Source: Qipengyuania oceanensis
Lineage (GTDB): Bacteria; Pseudomonadota; Alphaproteobacteria; Sphingomonadales; Sphingomonadaceae
Length of the DNA: 64,000 nt
NCBI RefSeq assembly: GCF_009827535.1
Contig: NZ_WTYN01000001.1
Location: 124,001 to 188,000, forward strand
Reading direction: 5' to 3'
Shown here in pieces: positions 19,481 through 26,951 of this stretch. Numbering within the stretch: position 1 is the first letter of the stretch; every line of letters begins with the position of its first letter. Made by a program: the position numbers and the translations under genes. A model generated the notes under the pieces. The model worked only from the letters and a program-made list of their open reading frames with translations, was not told the DNA's origin and made no database searches.

Positions 19481-21541
19481 ATGCGTCCCGAAGCCCTCAA
19501 CCCGCTGTTCGCCGAAGTCGAAACGCTCGACGGCGTCGGGCCCAAGCTGAAAAAACCGCTCGAACGGCTGGGCCTGTCGCGGGTCCGGGACGTGCTGTTC
19601 CACCTGCCCGACCGCTTCGTAACGCGCCGCCCGGTGGCCAGCCTCGACGAGGCGGGCGAAGGCGAGAACATCGTCATCGCGCTCACTGCAACCGAACACC
19701 GCGCTTCTCGCAACCAGCGCGCACCGTACCGGGTGTTCGCGCAGGACGAGATCGGCAACGTGCTGGCGCTGACCTTCTTCGGCCGGGCATCCTTCACCGC
19801 GAAGAAACAGCTGCCGGTAGGGGAGAAACGCTGGGTCGCAGGCAAGCTCGAACGCTATGGCGACATGCTGCAGATGGTCCATCCCGATCACGTGATGGAG
19901 CAGGCCGATGCATCGCTCGTCCATTTGAACGAGCCGGTCTATCCGCTCGCCGAAGGGCTGACCCAGCCGCGCATGGCATCGCTGGCGGCTCAGGCTCTCG
20001 ACCGCGCACAGGCTCTGCCGGAATGGATTGAACCCGGCGTGATCGCGCGAGAGAAATGGCTGCCATGGCGCGAGGCGCTGGTCGCTGCCCACAAGGCGGA
20101 GGCGCCGGCGGCGCGCGACCGCCTTGCCTATGACGAGCTCTTCGCCAACGCGCTCGCCCTGATGCTGGTGCGGGCGGACAACCGGGCCAGGCGCGGGCAG
20201 TCGCTGCAAGGTGACGGCTCGCTGAGGGACAGGCTTCAGTTGCCGTTTCCCCTGACCGGGGCGCAGCGCCGCTCGATCGACGAAATAACCGGCGACATGG
20301 CCCAGGAATCGCCGATGCTGCGCCTGCTCCAGGGCGACGTCGGGGCGGGCAAGACCGTGGTCGCGCTGGAGGCCATGCTCGTCGCGGTCGAGGCGGGGGC
20401 ACAGGCGGCGATGCTCGCCCCGACCGAGATCCTGGCGCGCCAGCATTACGATACGCTGCGCCGGATGGCCGCGCCAACGGGTGTCGAGATCGCGCTGCTG
20501 ACGGGGCGCGACAAGGGCAAGGCGCGCGAATCGACATTGCTGGGCCTACTGGATGGCAGCATCGATATCGTCATCGGGACCCACGCCATTTTCCAGGACA
20601 CCGTCGGCTATCGCAATCTCGGCCTGGTGGTGATCGACGAGCAGCACCGCTTCGGGGTCAACCAGCGGCTGATGCTGACCAAGAAGGGCAGACGCACGCC
20701 GCACACGCTGGCTATGACCGCCACGCCGATCCCGCGCACGCTGACGCTGGCGCAATACGGCGAAATGGACGTCAGCCGGCTCGACGAGATGCCGCCCGGT
20801 CGCCAGCCGATCGACACGGTCGTGGTTGCGCAGGAGCGCATGGACGAGGTCGTCAACGGCGTCGCGCGGCACCTGTCGGCAGGACAGCAGGCCTATTGGG
20901 TGTGTCCGATGGTGCGCGACAGCGAGACCGCCGATATCGCCGCAGCGGAAGCCCGCTACGCCATGCTCGAACAGCGTTTCGGCGACCAGGTCGTGCTGGT
21001 CCATGGCCAGCTCAAGCCGGAGATCAAGGACGCGGCGATGGAGCGTTTCGCGAGCGGCGAGGCGAAGCTGCTCGTCGCGACTACCGTCATCGAGGTCGGG
21101 GTGGACGTACCCGCGGCGACGTTGATGGTGATCGAACAGGCCGAGCGTTTCGGTCTCGCGCAATTGCACCAATTGCGTGGACGCGTGGGGCGGGGCAGCG
21201 AGAAGTCGGTCTGCCTGCTGCTGCGCGGCGAGGCATTGTCCGAAACCGGCAAGGCGCGGCTGGCCCTGATGCGCGAGACGCAGGACGGTTTCCGCATCGC
21301 GGAAGAAGACTTGGAACTGCGGGGCGGAGGAGAGCTGCTCGGCACGCGCCAGTCCGGCGACACGCCGTTCCGGCTCGCCACGCTCGAGCAGATCCAGCGG
21401 ATGCTGCAAATGGCTCACGACGATGCGCGCCTGCTGATGGAGCGCGACGGCGGGCTGACCGGCGAACGGGGCGAGGCGGCCCGCCTGTTGCTGTATTTGC
21501 AGGAACGCGACTGGGGCGTTCAGCTCCTGCGCGGCGGCTAG
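19481..21541 (+). CDS. recG: ATP-dependent DNA helicase RecG
   Basis: A 686-residue RecG, which regresses stalled replication forks and branch-migrates Holliday junctions. The N-terminal wedge/OB region (LDGVGPKLKKPLERLG) precedes superfamily 2 motifs: Walker A (LLQGDVGAGKTVVALEAML), the DEQH box (VVIDEQHRFGVNQR), MTATPIPRTL and, near the C terminus, QLHQLRGRVGRG. Length is normal. The stop overlaps the convergent phosphatase stop in a CTAG (21538-21541). Confidence 0.96.
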   Translation: MRPEALNPLFAEVETLDGVGPKLKKPLERLGLSRVRDVLFHLPDRFVTRRPVASLDEAGEGENIVIALTATEHRASRNQRAPYRVFAQDEIGNVLALTFFGRASFTAKKQLPVGEKRWVAGKLERYGDMLQMVHPDHVMEQADASLVHLNEPVYPLAEGLTQPRMASLAAQALDRAQALPEWIEPGVIAREKWLPWREALVAAHKAEAPAARDRLAYDELFANALALMLVRADNRARRGQSLQGDGSLRDRLQLPFPLTGAQRRSIDEITGDMAQESPMLRLLQGDVGAGKTVVALEAMLVAVEAGAQAAMLAPTEILARQHYDTLRRMAAPTGVEIALLTGRDKGKARESTLLGLLDGSIDIVIGTHAIFQDTVGYRNLGLVVIDEQHRFGVNQRLMLTKKGRRTPHTLAMTATPIPRTLTLAQYGEMDVSRLDEMPPGRQPIDTVVVAQERMDEVVNGVARHLSAGQQAYWVCPMVRDSETADIAAAEARYAMLEQRFGDQVVLVHGQLKPEIKDAAMERFASGEAKLLVATTVIEVGVDVPAATLMVIEQAERFGLAQLHQLRGRVGRGSEKSVCLLLRGEALSETGKARLALMRETQDGFRIAEEDLELRGGGELLGTRQSGDTPFRLATLEQIQRMLQMAHDDARLLMERDGGLTGERGEAARLLLYLQERDWGVQLLRGG

Positions 21542-22011
21542 GCTTCGGCGAGCAGTTTTGCGACCAGCGCCTTTGCCGCAGTCCTCGCATCGTCCCAGGT
21601 GTCGAGGAAGTTCTCTTCGCCGCCGTAATACGGATCGGCGATCGATGCGCCTTCGCGCCCCGGCACGACATCCATCAGCAGGCCGATGCGCGCCGTCGTA
21701 TCGCCCGGTGCGAGGGTCTTCAGGTCTTCAAGGTTCCGGTGGTCCATCGCCAGGACATGGGTGAAGCGCGCGAAATCGCGCGTCTGGACCTGCCGTGCCT
21801 CGTAATGGCGGATGTCGATGCCATGCTCTGCCGCGGTCGCGATGCTGCGCGGATCGGGCGCCTTGCCGACGTGATAGGCAGCTGTCCCCGCGCTATCGCA
21901 GTCGGCGTCTAGCCCGGCGCGCTCTGCTTCTGCGCGAAAGGCGGCTTCCGCGAGCGGCGAGCGGCAGATATTGCCGAGGCAGACGAAGAGTATCGCCGGG
22001 GGCTGGCTCAC
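21538..22011 (-). CDS. Low-molecular-weight protein-tyrosine phosphatase
   Basis: A 157-residue LMW-PTP with the N-terminal P-loop CLGNICRSP (C-x5-R-S) right after the first strand (ILFVCLG) and the general-acid loop IADPYYGG in the C-terminal half. Such enzymes dephosphorylate tyrosine kinases and other phosphoproteins; the target is unknown. GTG 22011 is chosen because it overlaps the stop of the upstream lipoprotein gene in a GTGA and places the P-loop at the expected distance from the N terminus. The frame stays open upstream but runs through the lipoprotein gene. Confidence 0.9.
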   Translation of the reverse strand: MSQPPAILFVCLGNICRSPLAEAAFRAEAERAGLDADCDSAGTAAYHVGKAPDPRSIATAAEHGIDIRHYEARQVQTRDFARFTHVLAMDHRNLEDLKTLAPGDTTARIGLLMDVVPGREGASIADPYYGGEENFLDTWDDARTAAKALVAKLLAEA

Positions 22012-22127
22012 ATCGCGCGGTCGCCGGCCTCGCCGACCGATTCGATATCGCGGCCAAGGCCCTTGACCGTGTTGCAGCCCGTCAGGGTCACACCTGCCAG
22101 CACTATCGCGATCATCATCTTGCGCAT
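22008..22127 (-). CDS. Entericidin A/B-family small lipoprotein
   Basis: A 39-residue peptide: lipoprotein signal MRKMMIAIVLAGVTLTGC with the lipid-modified Cys, then NTVKGLGRDIESVGEAGDRAM. The C-N-T-V-x-G-x-G-x-D-I pattern is characteristic of the entericidin family, bacteriolytic or stress-linked small lipoproteins. ATG 22127 is preceded by GGGAG. The TGA overlaps the GTG of the tyrosine phosphatase by 4 nt, indicating translational coupling. No second, antidote-like copy is adjacent. Confidence 0.85.
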   Translation of the reverse strand: MRKMMIAIVLAGVTLTGCNTVKGLGRDIESVGEAGDRAM

Positions 22128-22160
22128 CTTTCACTCCCTGGAATGCGTCGTTCGGGGTCT

Positions 22161-22189
22161 GCGCTAACCCACCGACGCTGGCGAGGCAA
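22161..22189 (-). promoter_or_regulatory. Candidate promoter for the lipoprotein-phosphatase pair
   Basis: On the reverse strand TTGCCT (22189-22184), a 17-bp spacer and TAGCGC (22166-22161) lie about 35 bp before the lipoprotein start. The -10 is a weak match. Confidence 0.4.
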
Positions 22190-22471
22190 TGAACAGGCGA
22201 CCCAGTCGATCGCACCAGCGCGCCTGGCAGACGCAATTGACGGCCGGACCCGGGAGGGGACCGACCGCCATGCGACGAGGCGAATGTCGCGGAGTTGCAG
22301 CGTATCGGCTGACGCCAGGGCAGAACCTTGCGGGGATGGGATACCGGGGATCGATGGGCAATGCCTCGCGGCGCACGACCTCGAGCATTGGCGCGATCCG
22401 ATGCCGGCGCGACAAGCAAGGCCCAAGGGCCCTCAGGTCCGGCGCATGCGATCTTTAGAAGAGAAGAGAAT
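22190..22471. other. Stretch without an identifiable gene
   Basis: Between the candidate lipoprotein promoter and tRNA-Pro I see no convincing gene on either strand. Open frames of 80-100 codons exist, but their products are arginine/proline/serine-rich, match no family I know and lack good ribosome binding sites. A short GGCCCAAGGGCC palindrome near 22421 is the only visible structure. Confidence 0.5.
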
Positions 22472-22548
22472 TGGTCGGGGAGAGAGGATTCGAACCTCCG
22501 GCCCCTGCCTCCCGAAGACAGTGCTCTACCAGGCTGAGCTACTCCCCG
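22472..22548 (-). tRNA. tRNA-Pro (CGG)
   Basis: The reverse strand folds as a tRNA: acceptor CGGGGAG/CTCCCCG, anticodon stem CTGTC/GGCAG around loop TTCGGGA (anticodon CGG), T arm GGAGG-TTCGAAT-CCTCT, discriminator A and encoded CCA. It decodes CCG proline codons. Confidence 0.97.
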
Positions 22549-22601
22549 ACCGTGTCGCGCCCACCGCTCGATAAAAAGCTGTGGGTCGAGGCAAGGCGCG
22601 C

Positions 22602-22630
22602 CCTATAGGCAGCATGCCGCGGGGTGGCAA
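22602..22630 (-). promoter_or_regulatory. Promoter of tRNA-Pro
   Basis: Reverse-strand TTGCCA (22630-22625), a 17-bp spacer and TATAGG (22607-22602). The -10 is the same hexamer as at tRNA-Asn. It lies back-to-back with thyA. Confidence 0.6.
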
Positions 22631-22659
22631 GCGGGCAATTGCGCGTTTAGGACACTCGG

Positions 22660-23616
22660 ATGGCGACCGCCTCGATTCCTTCCGAACTCGTCGGCCCCGG
22701 ACATCCGGAGCGGCAGTACCTCGACCTCATGCGCCGCATCAGGGAAGAGGGCAGCGAACGCGTGGATCGCACGGGAATCGGCACGCGATCGATCTTCGGC
22801 ACGATGCTGCGGTACGATCTTTCCGACGGCATGATGCCGCTGATCACGACCAAGCGCGTCTACTGGAAGACCGCCACCCGCGAGATGCTGTGGTTCCTCA
22901 CCGGCGAGACCAATATCCGGCCGCTGGTGCTGCAGGGCGTCAAGATTTGGAACGAGTGGCCGCACGCCAATTACGTGCGCCAGACCGGCGATGCGATCTC
23001 GCTCGGGGATTTTGTACAGCGGATTGCCGATGACGAGGATTTTGCCGCGCGCTGGGGCGATCTCGGCCCGGTCTACGGCAAGCAATGGGTCGACTGGCCG
23101 ACTTATCGCTATCGCAAGGACGGTCTCTACGAGAAGGGCGAGGGGATCAACCAGGTCGCCGAGGTGATCGCGAGCCTGCGCGCCAATCCCGGTAGCCGGC
23201 GGCATATCATCGAAGGTTGGAACGTTGCCGAGCTGGACCGGATGGCGCTGCCCCCGTGCCACAAGACCTACCAGTTCCATGTCGCGGGCAACCGCCTCAA
23301 CTGCGCGCTGTACCAGCGTAGCTGCGACGTGGCACTGGGCCTGCCGTTCAACCTGTGGGGCGGGGCTCTGCTCACCCGGATGATCGCCCAGCAGGTCGAC
23401 CTCGAGCCCGGCGAGTTCGTCTGGATGGGCGGTGACACGCATCTCTACCTCAACCACGAGGAACTGATTGCCGAGCAGCTCGGGAGGGAACCACAGGGTC
23501 TACCGCGGCTTGAAATAAAGCGGCGGCCCGACAGCATTTTCGGATACCGGATCGAGGATTTCGAGGTGCACGACTACCAGCCGCATCCGCCGATCAAGGC
23601 TCCAGTGGCAGTCTGA
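22660..23616 (+). CDS. thyA: Thymidylate synthase
   Basis: A 318-residue ThyA, which methylates dUMP to dTMP using methylene-tetrahydrofolate. Catalytic Cys is in LPPCHKTYQF; the dUMP-phosphate arginines (DRTGIGTRSIFG; NPGSRRHI) and the nucleotide-binding YQRSCDVALGLPFN are present, as is HLYLNHEE near the C terminus. A modest insertion in the middle (GDAISLGDFVQRIADD) is of a kind seen in several ThyA proteins. No dihydrofolate reductase gene follows; the branched-chain dehydrogenase operon does. Confidence 0.96.
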   Translation: MATASIPSELVGPGHPERQYLDLMRRIREEGSERVDRTGIGTRSIFGTMLRYDLSDGMMPLITTKRVYWKTATREMLWFLTGETNIRPLVLQGVKIWNEWPHANYVRQTGDAISLGDFVQRIADDEDFAARWGDLGPVYGKQWVDWPTYRYRKDGLYEKGEGINQVAEVIASLRANPGSRRHIIEGWNVAELDRMALPPCHKTYQFHVAGNRLNCALYQRSCDVALGLPFNLWGGALLTRMIAQQVDLEPGEFVWMGGDTHLYLNHEELIAEQLGREPQGLPRLEIKRRPDSIFGYRIEDFEVHDYQPHPPIKAPVAV

Positions 23617-23628
23617 AAGCCCGCGACC

Positions 23629-23657
23629 TTGACCAAATCATCGCCGCGCAATAATAT
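23629..23657 (+). promoter_or_regulatory. Promoter of the branched-chain 2-oxoacid dehydrogenase operon
   Basis: TTGACC (23629-23634), a 17-bp spacer and TAATAT (23652-23657) form one of the best sigma-70 matches in the window. The E1 alpha start is about 38 bp downstream, with AGGGAGAG as ribosome binding site. Confidence 0.65.
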
Positions 23658-23695
23658 GTCGCGAGCTTAAAACATTGCGTCAGGGAGAGCGCCGC

Positions 23696-24991
23696 ATGGC
23701 CGACAAGGCCGCAACCACACCGGGTAGCAACCGCCCCTCGCTCGAACTGCACGTTCCCGAACCGAAGTTCCGCCCCGGGGATGCCGTCGATTTCGGCCAT
23801 ATCGCCATCCCTTCGGCAGAGGGGCAGAAGCGGCCCGATGAAGCCAGCGAACCGAGGGATCTGTCGGAGTATCCCTACGGCCTCGTCCGAGTGCTGGGCG
23901 ACGACGATCGGGCGCACGGCGAATGGGATCCCAAGCTCGATCCCGAAACGCTGCGCACGATGCTGCGCAACATGGCGCTGGTGCGCGCTTTCGACGAGCG
24001 GATGTTCCGCGGGCAGCGGCAGGGCAAGACCAGCTTCTACATGAAGTGCACCGGCGAGGAGGCGACCAGCGTCGCCGCCGCCATGGCGCTCGCCAGCGAC
24101 GACATGGTGTTCCCCAGCTACCGCCAGCAGGGCATTCTGATCACGCGCGGCTACGATCTGGTCGAGATGATCAACCAGATCTATTCGAACAAGGGCGACA
24201 AGCTGCTCGGTCGGCAGTTGCCGATCATGTATTCGAGCCGGGAACACAGCTTCTTCAGCATTTCCGGCAATCTCGCGACGCAGACACCGCAAGCGGTCGG
24301 CTGGGCTATGGCGAGCGCGATCAAGCGCGATAGCCGCATCGCCGCGACCTGGGTGGGCGAGGGCAGCACCGCGGAAGGCGACTTTCATTCCGCCTGCACC
24401 TTCGCGACCGTGTACAACGCGCCGGTCATTCTCAACGTCATCAACAACCAGTGGGCCATCTCGAGCTTCTCTGGATTCGCCGGGGCCGAGCGGACGACCT
24501 TCGCGGCGCGCGCACTGGGCTACGGTCTTGCCGGGCTGCGGGTCGACGGGAACGACGCGCTGGCGGTCTACGCGGCGCAGGCCTGGGCAGCGAACCGGGC
24601 GCGGGCGAACGGCGGCCCGACGCTGATCGAATACTTCACCTATCGCGCGGAAGGGCATTCGACATCGGACGATCCGAGCGGATATCGCAGCGCGACCGAA
24701 CGCGAGGAATGGCCGCTGGGCGACCCGATCAACCGCCTGAAAAAGCATCTGATCGCGATTGGCGAGTGGGACGAGGAGCGTCAGGCGGAGATGGACCGCG
24801 AGGCCGCCGAGCGAGTGAAGGCCGCGACCAAGGAAGCCGAGAAGAACGGCATCCTCGGCCACGGGATGCACCATCCGTTCCGCACCATGTTCCAGGATGT
24901 CTACGAGGAATTGCCCTGGCACCTCAAGGAACAGGCCGAACAGGCGCGTCACGAGCGCGAGGTCAAGTGGCCGGAGGGCAAGCCGGAATGA
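23696..24991 (+). CDS. bkdA1: Branched-chain 2-oxoacid dehydrogenase E1 alpha subunit
   Basis: A 431-residue thiamine-diphosphate-dependent E1 alpha, which with E1 beta decarboxylates branched 2-oxoacids from valine, leucine and isoleucine. The ThDP motif is TWVGEGSTAEGDFHSA ending at NNQWAIS. The N-terminal stretch (YPYGLVRVLGDD) and the ring FYMKCTGEEATSVAAA match the branched-chain rather than the pyruvate enzyme. The C-terminal YRSATEREEWPLGDPINRL is also typical. ATG 23696 is chosen for AGGGAGAG upstream. The stop overlaps the next start (ATGA, 24988-24991). Confidence 0.93.
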   Translation: MADKAATTPGSNRPSLELHVPEPKFRPGDAVDFGHIAIPSAEGQKRPDEASEPRDLSEYPYGLVRVLGDDDRAHGEWDPKLDPETLRTMLRNMALVRAFDERMFRGQRQGKTSFYMKCTGEEATSVAAAMALASDDMVFPSYRQQGILITRGYDLVEMINQIYSNKGDKLLGRQLPIMYSSREHSFFSISGNLATQTPQAVGWAMASAIKRDSRIAATWVGEGSTAEGDFHSACTFATVYNAPVILNVINNQWAISSFSGFAGAERTTFAARALGYGLAGLRVDGNDALAVYAAQAWAANRARANGGPTLIEYFTYRAEGHSTSDDPSGYRSATEREEWPLGDPINRLKKHLIAIGEWDEERQAEMDREAAERVKAATKEAEKNGILGHGMHHPFRTMFQDVYEELPWHLKEQAEQARHEREVKWPEGKPE

Positions 24992-25890
24992 AAAGGCCTG
25001 GCGAAATGCGCAAGTACGCAGGAATGCGGATCCTAGCAGTGGCCCTTGCGGCTTCCCTGACCGCTGGTTGCGCGATGGACCGGGCAGCAATCGCAGACCC
25101 ACAGGCGGTCACGGCCGCGACGGCGGAGACGGTCACTCTTGCGGTACGCGAAGGCCGGACGACCGAACTAACCATCTGGTCGCCCGCCAAACCGCGCGGA
25201 ATTGCGATCTTCTCGACCGGGATGGGTTCTTGGCCGGAACGGTATGAACGCGCTGCACGCATGCTAAACGAAGAGGGCTTCGTCGTTGTCGCCCCGTTGC
25301 ACGTGGACTCCCAGCGAAGCCCCGATCTCGGCAAGTTCTCGATGCAGGAAAGCCTGGTTGAACGGGTTGCCGACTTGCAGGCGAGCGCGGCATACGCCTC
25401 CCTGCGATTTGCCGGCCTGCCGATGATCGCCGTTGGCCATAGTTACGGCGCTTTGCTTTCGATGGGAGAAGGCGGCGCGTTCGCCGGCATGATTCCGATG
25501 CGAATACCGCAGGTTCGCGCAGTGCTGGCTTTCTCTTCTCCCGCGCGCATTCCGGGCCTTGTCAGCGAGCAGGCATATTCGACGATCGAGGTTCCGGTAA
25601 TGATGATCACGGGCACCGCCGATACGATCCCGGCGCAGATGGGATATGCCAATACTGCTGCCGATCATCTGCTGCCGATCGAAAGTACGAAGACGTCGGC
25701 TTACGCGGTGACGGTGCAGGATGCCGATCACGGGCTGGTCGACGACGCGAACCTTCTTGCCCGAGCGGCACCGGCGATCCGGCTCTTCCTGCAGGGACAT
25801 GGTCTCGACGATAAGCAAGCCGTCGCGCGGCTCACGGCCTGGAAGGCTCACGCCGGAGACGAGTTCGTGGTGAAGGGGTCGAAGCGATGA
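24988..25890 (+). CDS. Lipoprotein alpha/beta hydrolase embedded in the bkd operon
   Basis: A 300-residue predicted lipoprotein: the signal ends in the lipobox LTAGC near residue 30. The body is an alpha/beta hydrolase: IAIFSTGMGSWPERYE in the oxyanion region, nucleophile motif GHSYGA, then ITGTADTIP and DADHGLV offering the acid and histidine of the triad. It should act in the periplasm or at a membrane face, unlike the cytoplasmic dehydrogenase. It overlaps E1 alpha by ATGA upstream and E1 beta by ATGA downstream, so translation of all three is coupled. The in-frame ATGs at 25006 and 25024 are alternatives. Substrate unknown. Confidence 0.85.
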   Translation: MKRPGEMRKYAGMRILAVALAASLTAGCAMDRAAIADPQAVTAATAETVTLAVREGRTTELTIWSPAKPRGIAIFSTGMGSWPERYERAARMLNEEGFVVVAPLHVDSQRSPDLGKFSMQESLVERVADLQASAAYASLRFAGLPMIAVGHSYGALLSMGEGGAFAGMIPMRIPQVRAVLAFSSPARIPGLVSEQAYSTIEVPVMMITGTADTIPAQMGYANTAADHLLPIESTKTSAYAVTVQDADHGLVDDANLLARAAPAIRLFLQGHGLDDKQAVARLTAWKAHAGDEFVVKGSKR

Positions 25891-26945
25891 GCACGGAAGT
25901 GAAAGAGGCTTTGGCGACGTCGAACGGCACCGAACGACGGCTCAACATGATCGAGGCGATCAACGAGGCGCTCGACATCATGCTCGCGCGCGATCCGGAC
26001 GTTATCATCATGGGCGAGGATGTCGGGTATTTCGGCGGCGTATTCCGTTGTACCGCCGGCCTGCAGGAGAAACACGGCAAGACCCGGGTGTTCGACACGC
26101 CGATCTCTGAATGCGGAATCATCGGCGTTGCCGTCGGCATGGGCGCCTACGGCCTCAGGCCCGTTCCGGAAATCCAGTTCGCCGATTACATCTATCCCGG
26201 GCTCGACCAGCTCATCAGCGAGGCGGCGCGCCTGCGGTATCGCTCGGCGACGGAATTCATCGCCCCGATGACGGTGCGCTCGCCCTTCGGCGGGGGCATT
26301 TTCGGCGGGCAGACGCACAGCCAGAGCCCCGAGGCGCTGTTCACCCACGTATCGGGTCTCAAGACCGTGATTCCCTCGACGCCTTACGACGCCAAGGGCC
26401 TGCTGATTGCCGCGATCGAGGATAATGATCCGGTCATCTTCTTCGAACCCAAGCGGATCTACAACGGACCGTTCTCGGGCTATTACGACAAGCCGGTCGA
26501 GCCGTGGAAGCGACACGACGCGAGCGTGGTCCCGGAAGACTATTACCGCATACCGCTCGGCAAGGCGCGCACCGTGCGCGAAGGCGATGCGCTGACCATC
26601 CTGACCTACGGCACAATGGTCCATGTCGCCGAGGCGGTGTGCCGCGAGAAGGGCTGCGATGCGGACATCCTCGACCTGCGCACGCTCGTCCCGCTCGATA
26701 TCGAGGCGATCGAGGCCAGCGTCGAGAAGACCGGCCGTTGCCTGATCGTCCATGAGGCGACCCGGACCAGCGGTTTCGGCGCGGAGCTTTCGGCCCTTGT
26801 TACCGAGCGGTGCTTCTATCACCTCGAAGCTCCGGTCGAACGCGTGACCGGCTTCGACACGCCCTATCCCCACAGCCTCGAATGGGCCTATTTCCCCGGC
26901 CCGGTCCGTATCGGCGAGGCCATCGACAAGATCCTGAGCGAGTAA
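25887..26945 (+). CDS. bkdA2: Branched-chain 2-oxoacid dehydrogenase E1 beta subunit
   Basis: A 352-residue E1 beta, partner of E1 alpha. Transketolase-like pyrimidine-domain motifs are visible: VIIMGEDVGYFGGVFR, FDTPISECGIIGVAVGMG and PVPEIQFADYIYPG, followed by RSPFGGGIFGGQTHSQSPE. The C-terminal domain includes ILDLRTLVPLD and HEATRTSGFGAE. ATG 25887 overlaps the stop of the embedded hydrolase gene. E2 follows after 6 bp. Confidence 0.95.
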   Translation: MSTEVKEALATSNGTERRLNMIEAINEALDIMLARDPDVIIMGEDVGYFGGVFRCTAGLQEKHGKTRVFDTPISECGIIGVAVGMGAYGLRPVPEIQFADYIYPGLDQLISEAARLRYRSATEFIAPMTVRSPFGGGIFGGQTHSQSPEALFTHVSGLKTVIPSTPYDAKGLLIAAIEDNDPVIFFEPKRIYNGPFSGYYDKPVEPWKRHDASVVPEDYYRIPLGKARTVREGDALTILTYGTMVHVAEAVCREKGCDADILDLRTLVPLDIEAIEASVEKTGRCLIVHEATRTSGFGAELSALVTERCFYHLEAPVERVTGFDTPYPHSLEWAYFPGPVRIGEAIDKILSE

Positions 26946-26951
26946 CCGACC

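Noticed and set aside
18869-20446. A 525-codon frame fusing the exported protein to sequence antisense to recG
   Set aside because: The signal peptide and GAGGGGG ribosome binding site place the real start at 19309.
22164-22415. An 83-codon reverse-strand frame in the gap before tRNA-Pro
   Set aside because: No ribosome binding site, unusual Arg/Pro/Cys-rich composition and no known family.
22418-22432. GGCCCAAGGGCC palindrome as a tRNA-Pro terminator
   Set aside because: The loop is too small for the full stem and no T tract follows on either strand.
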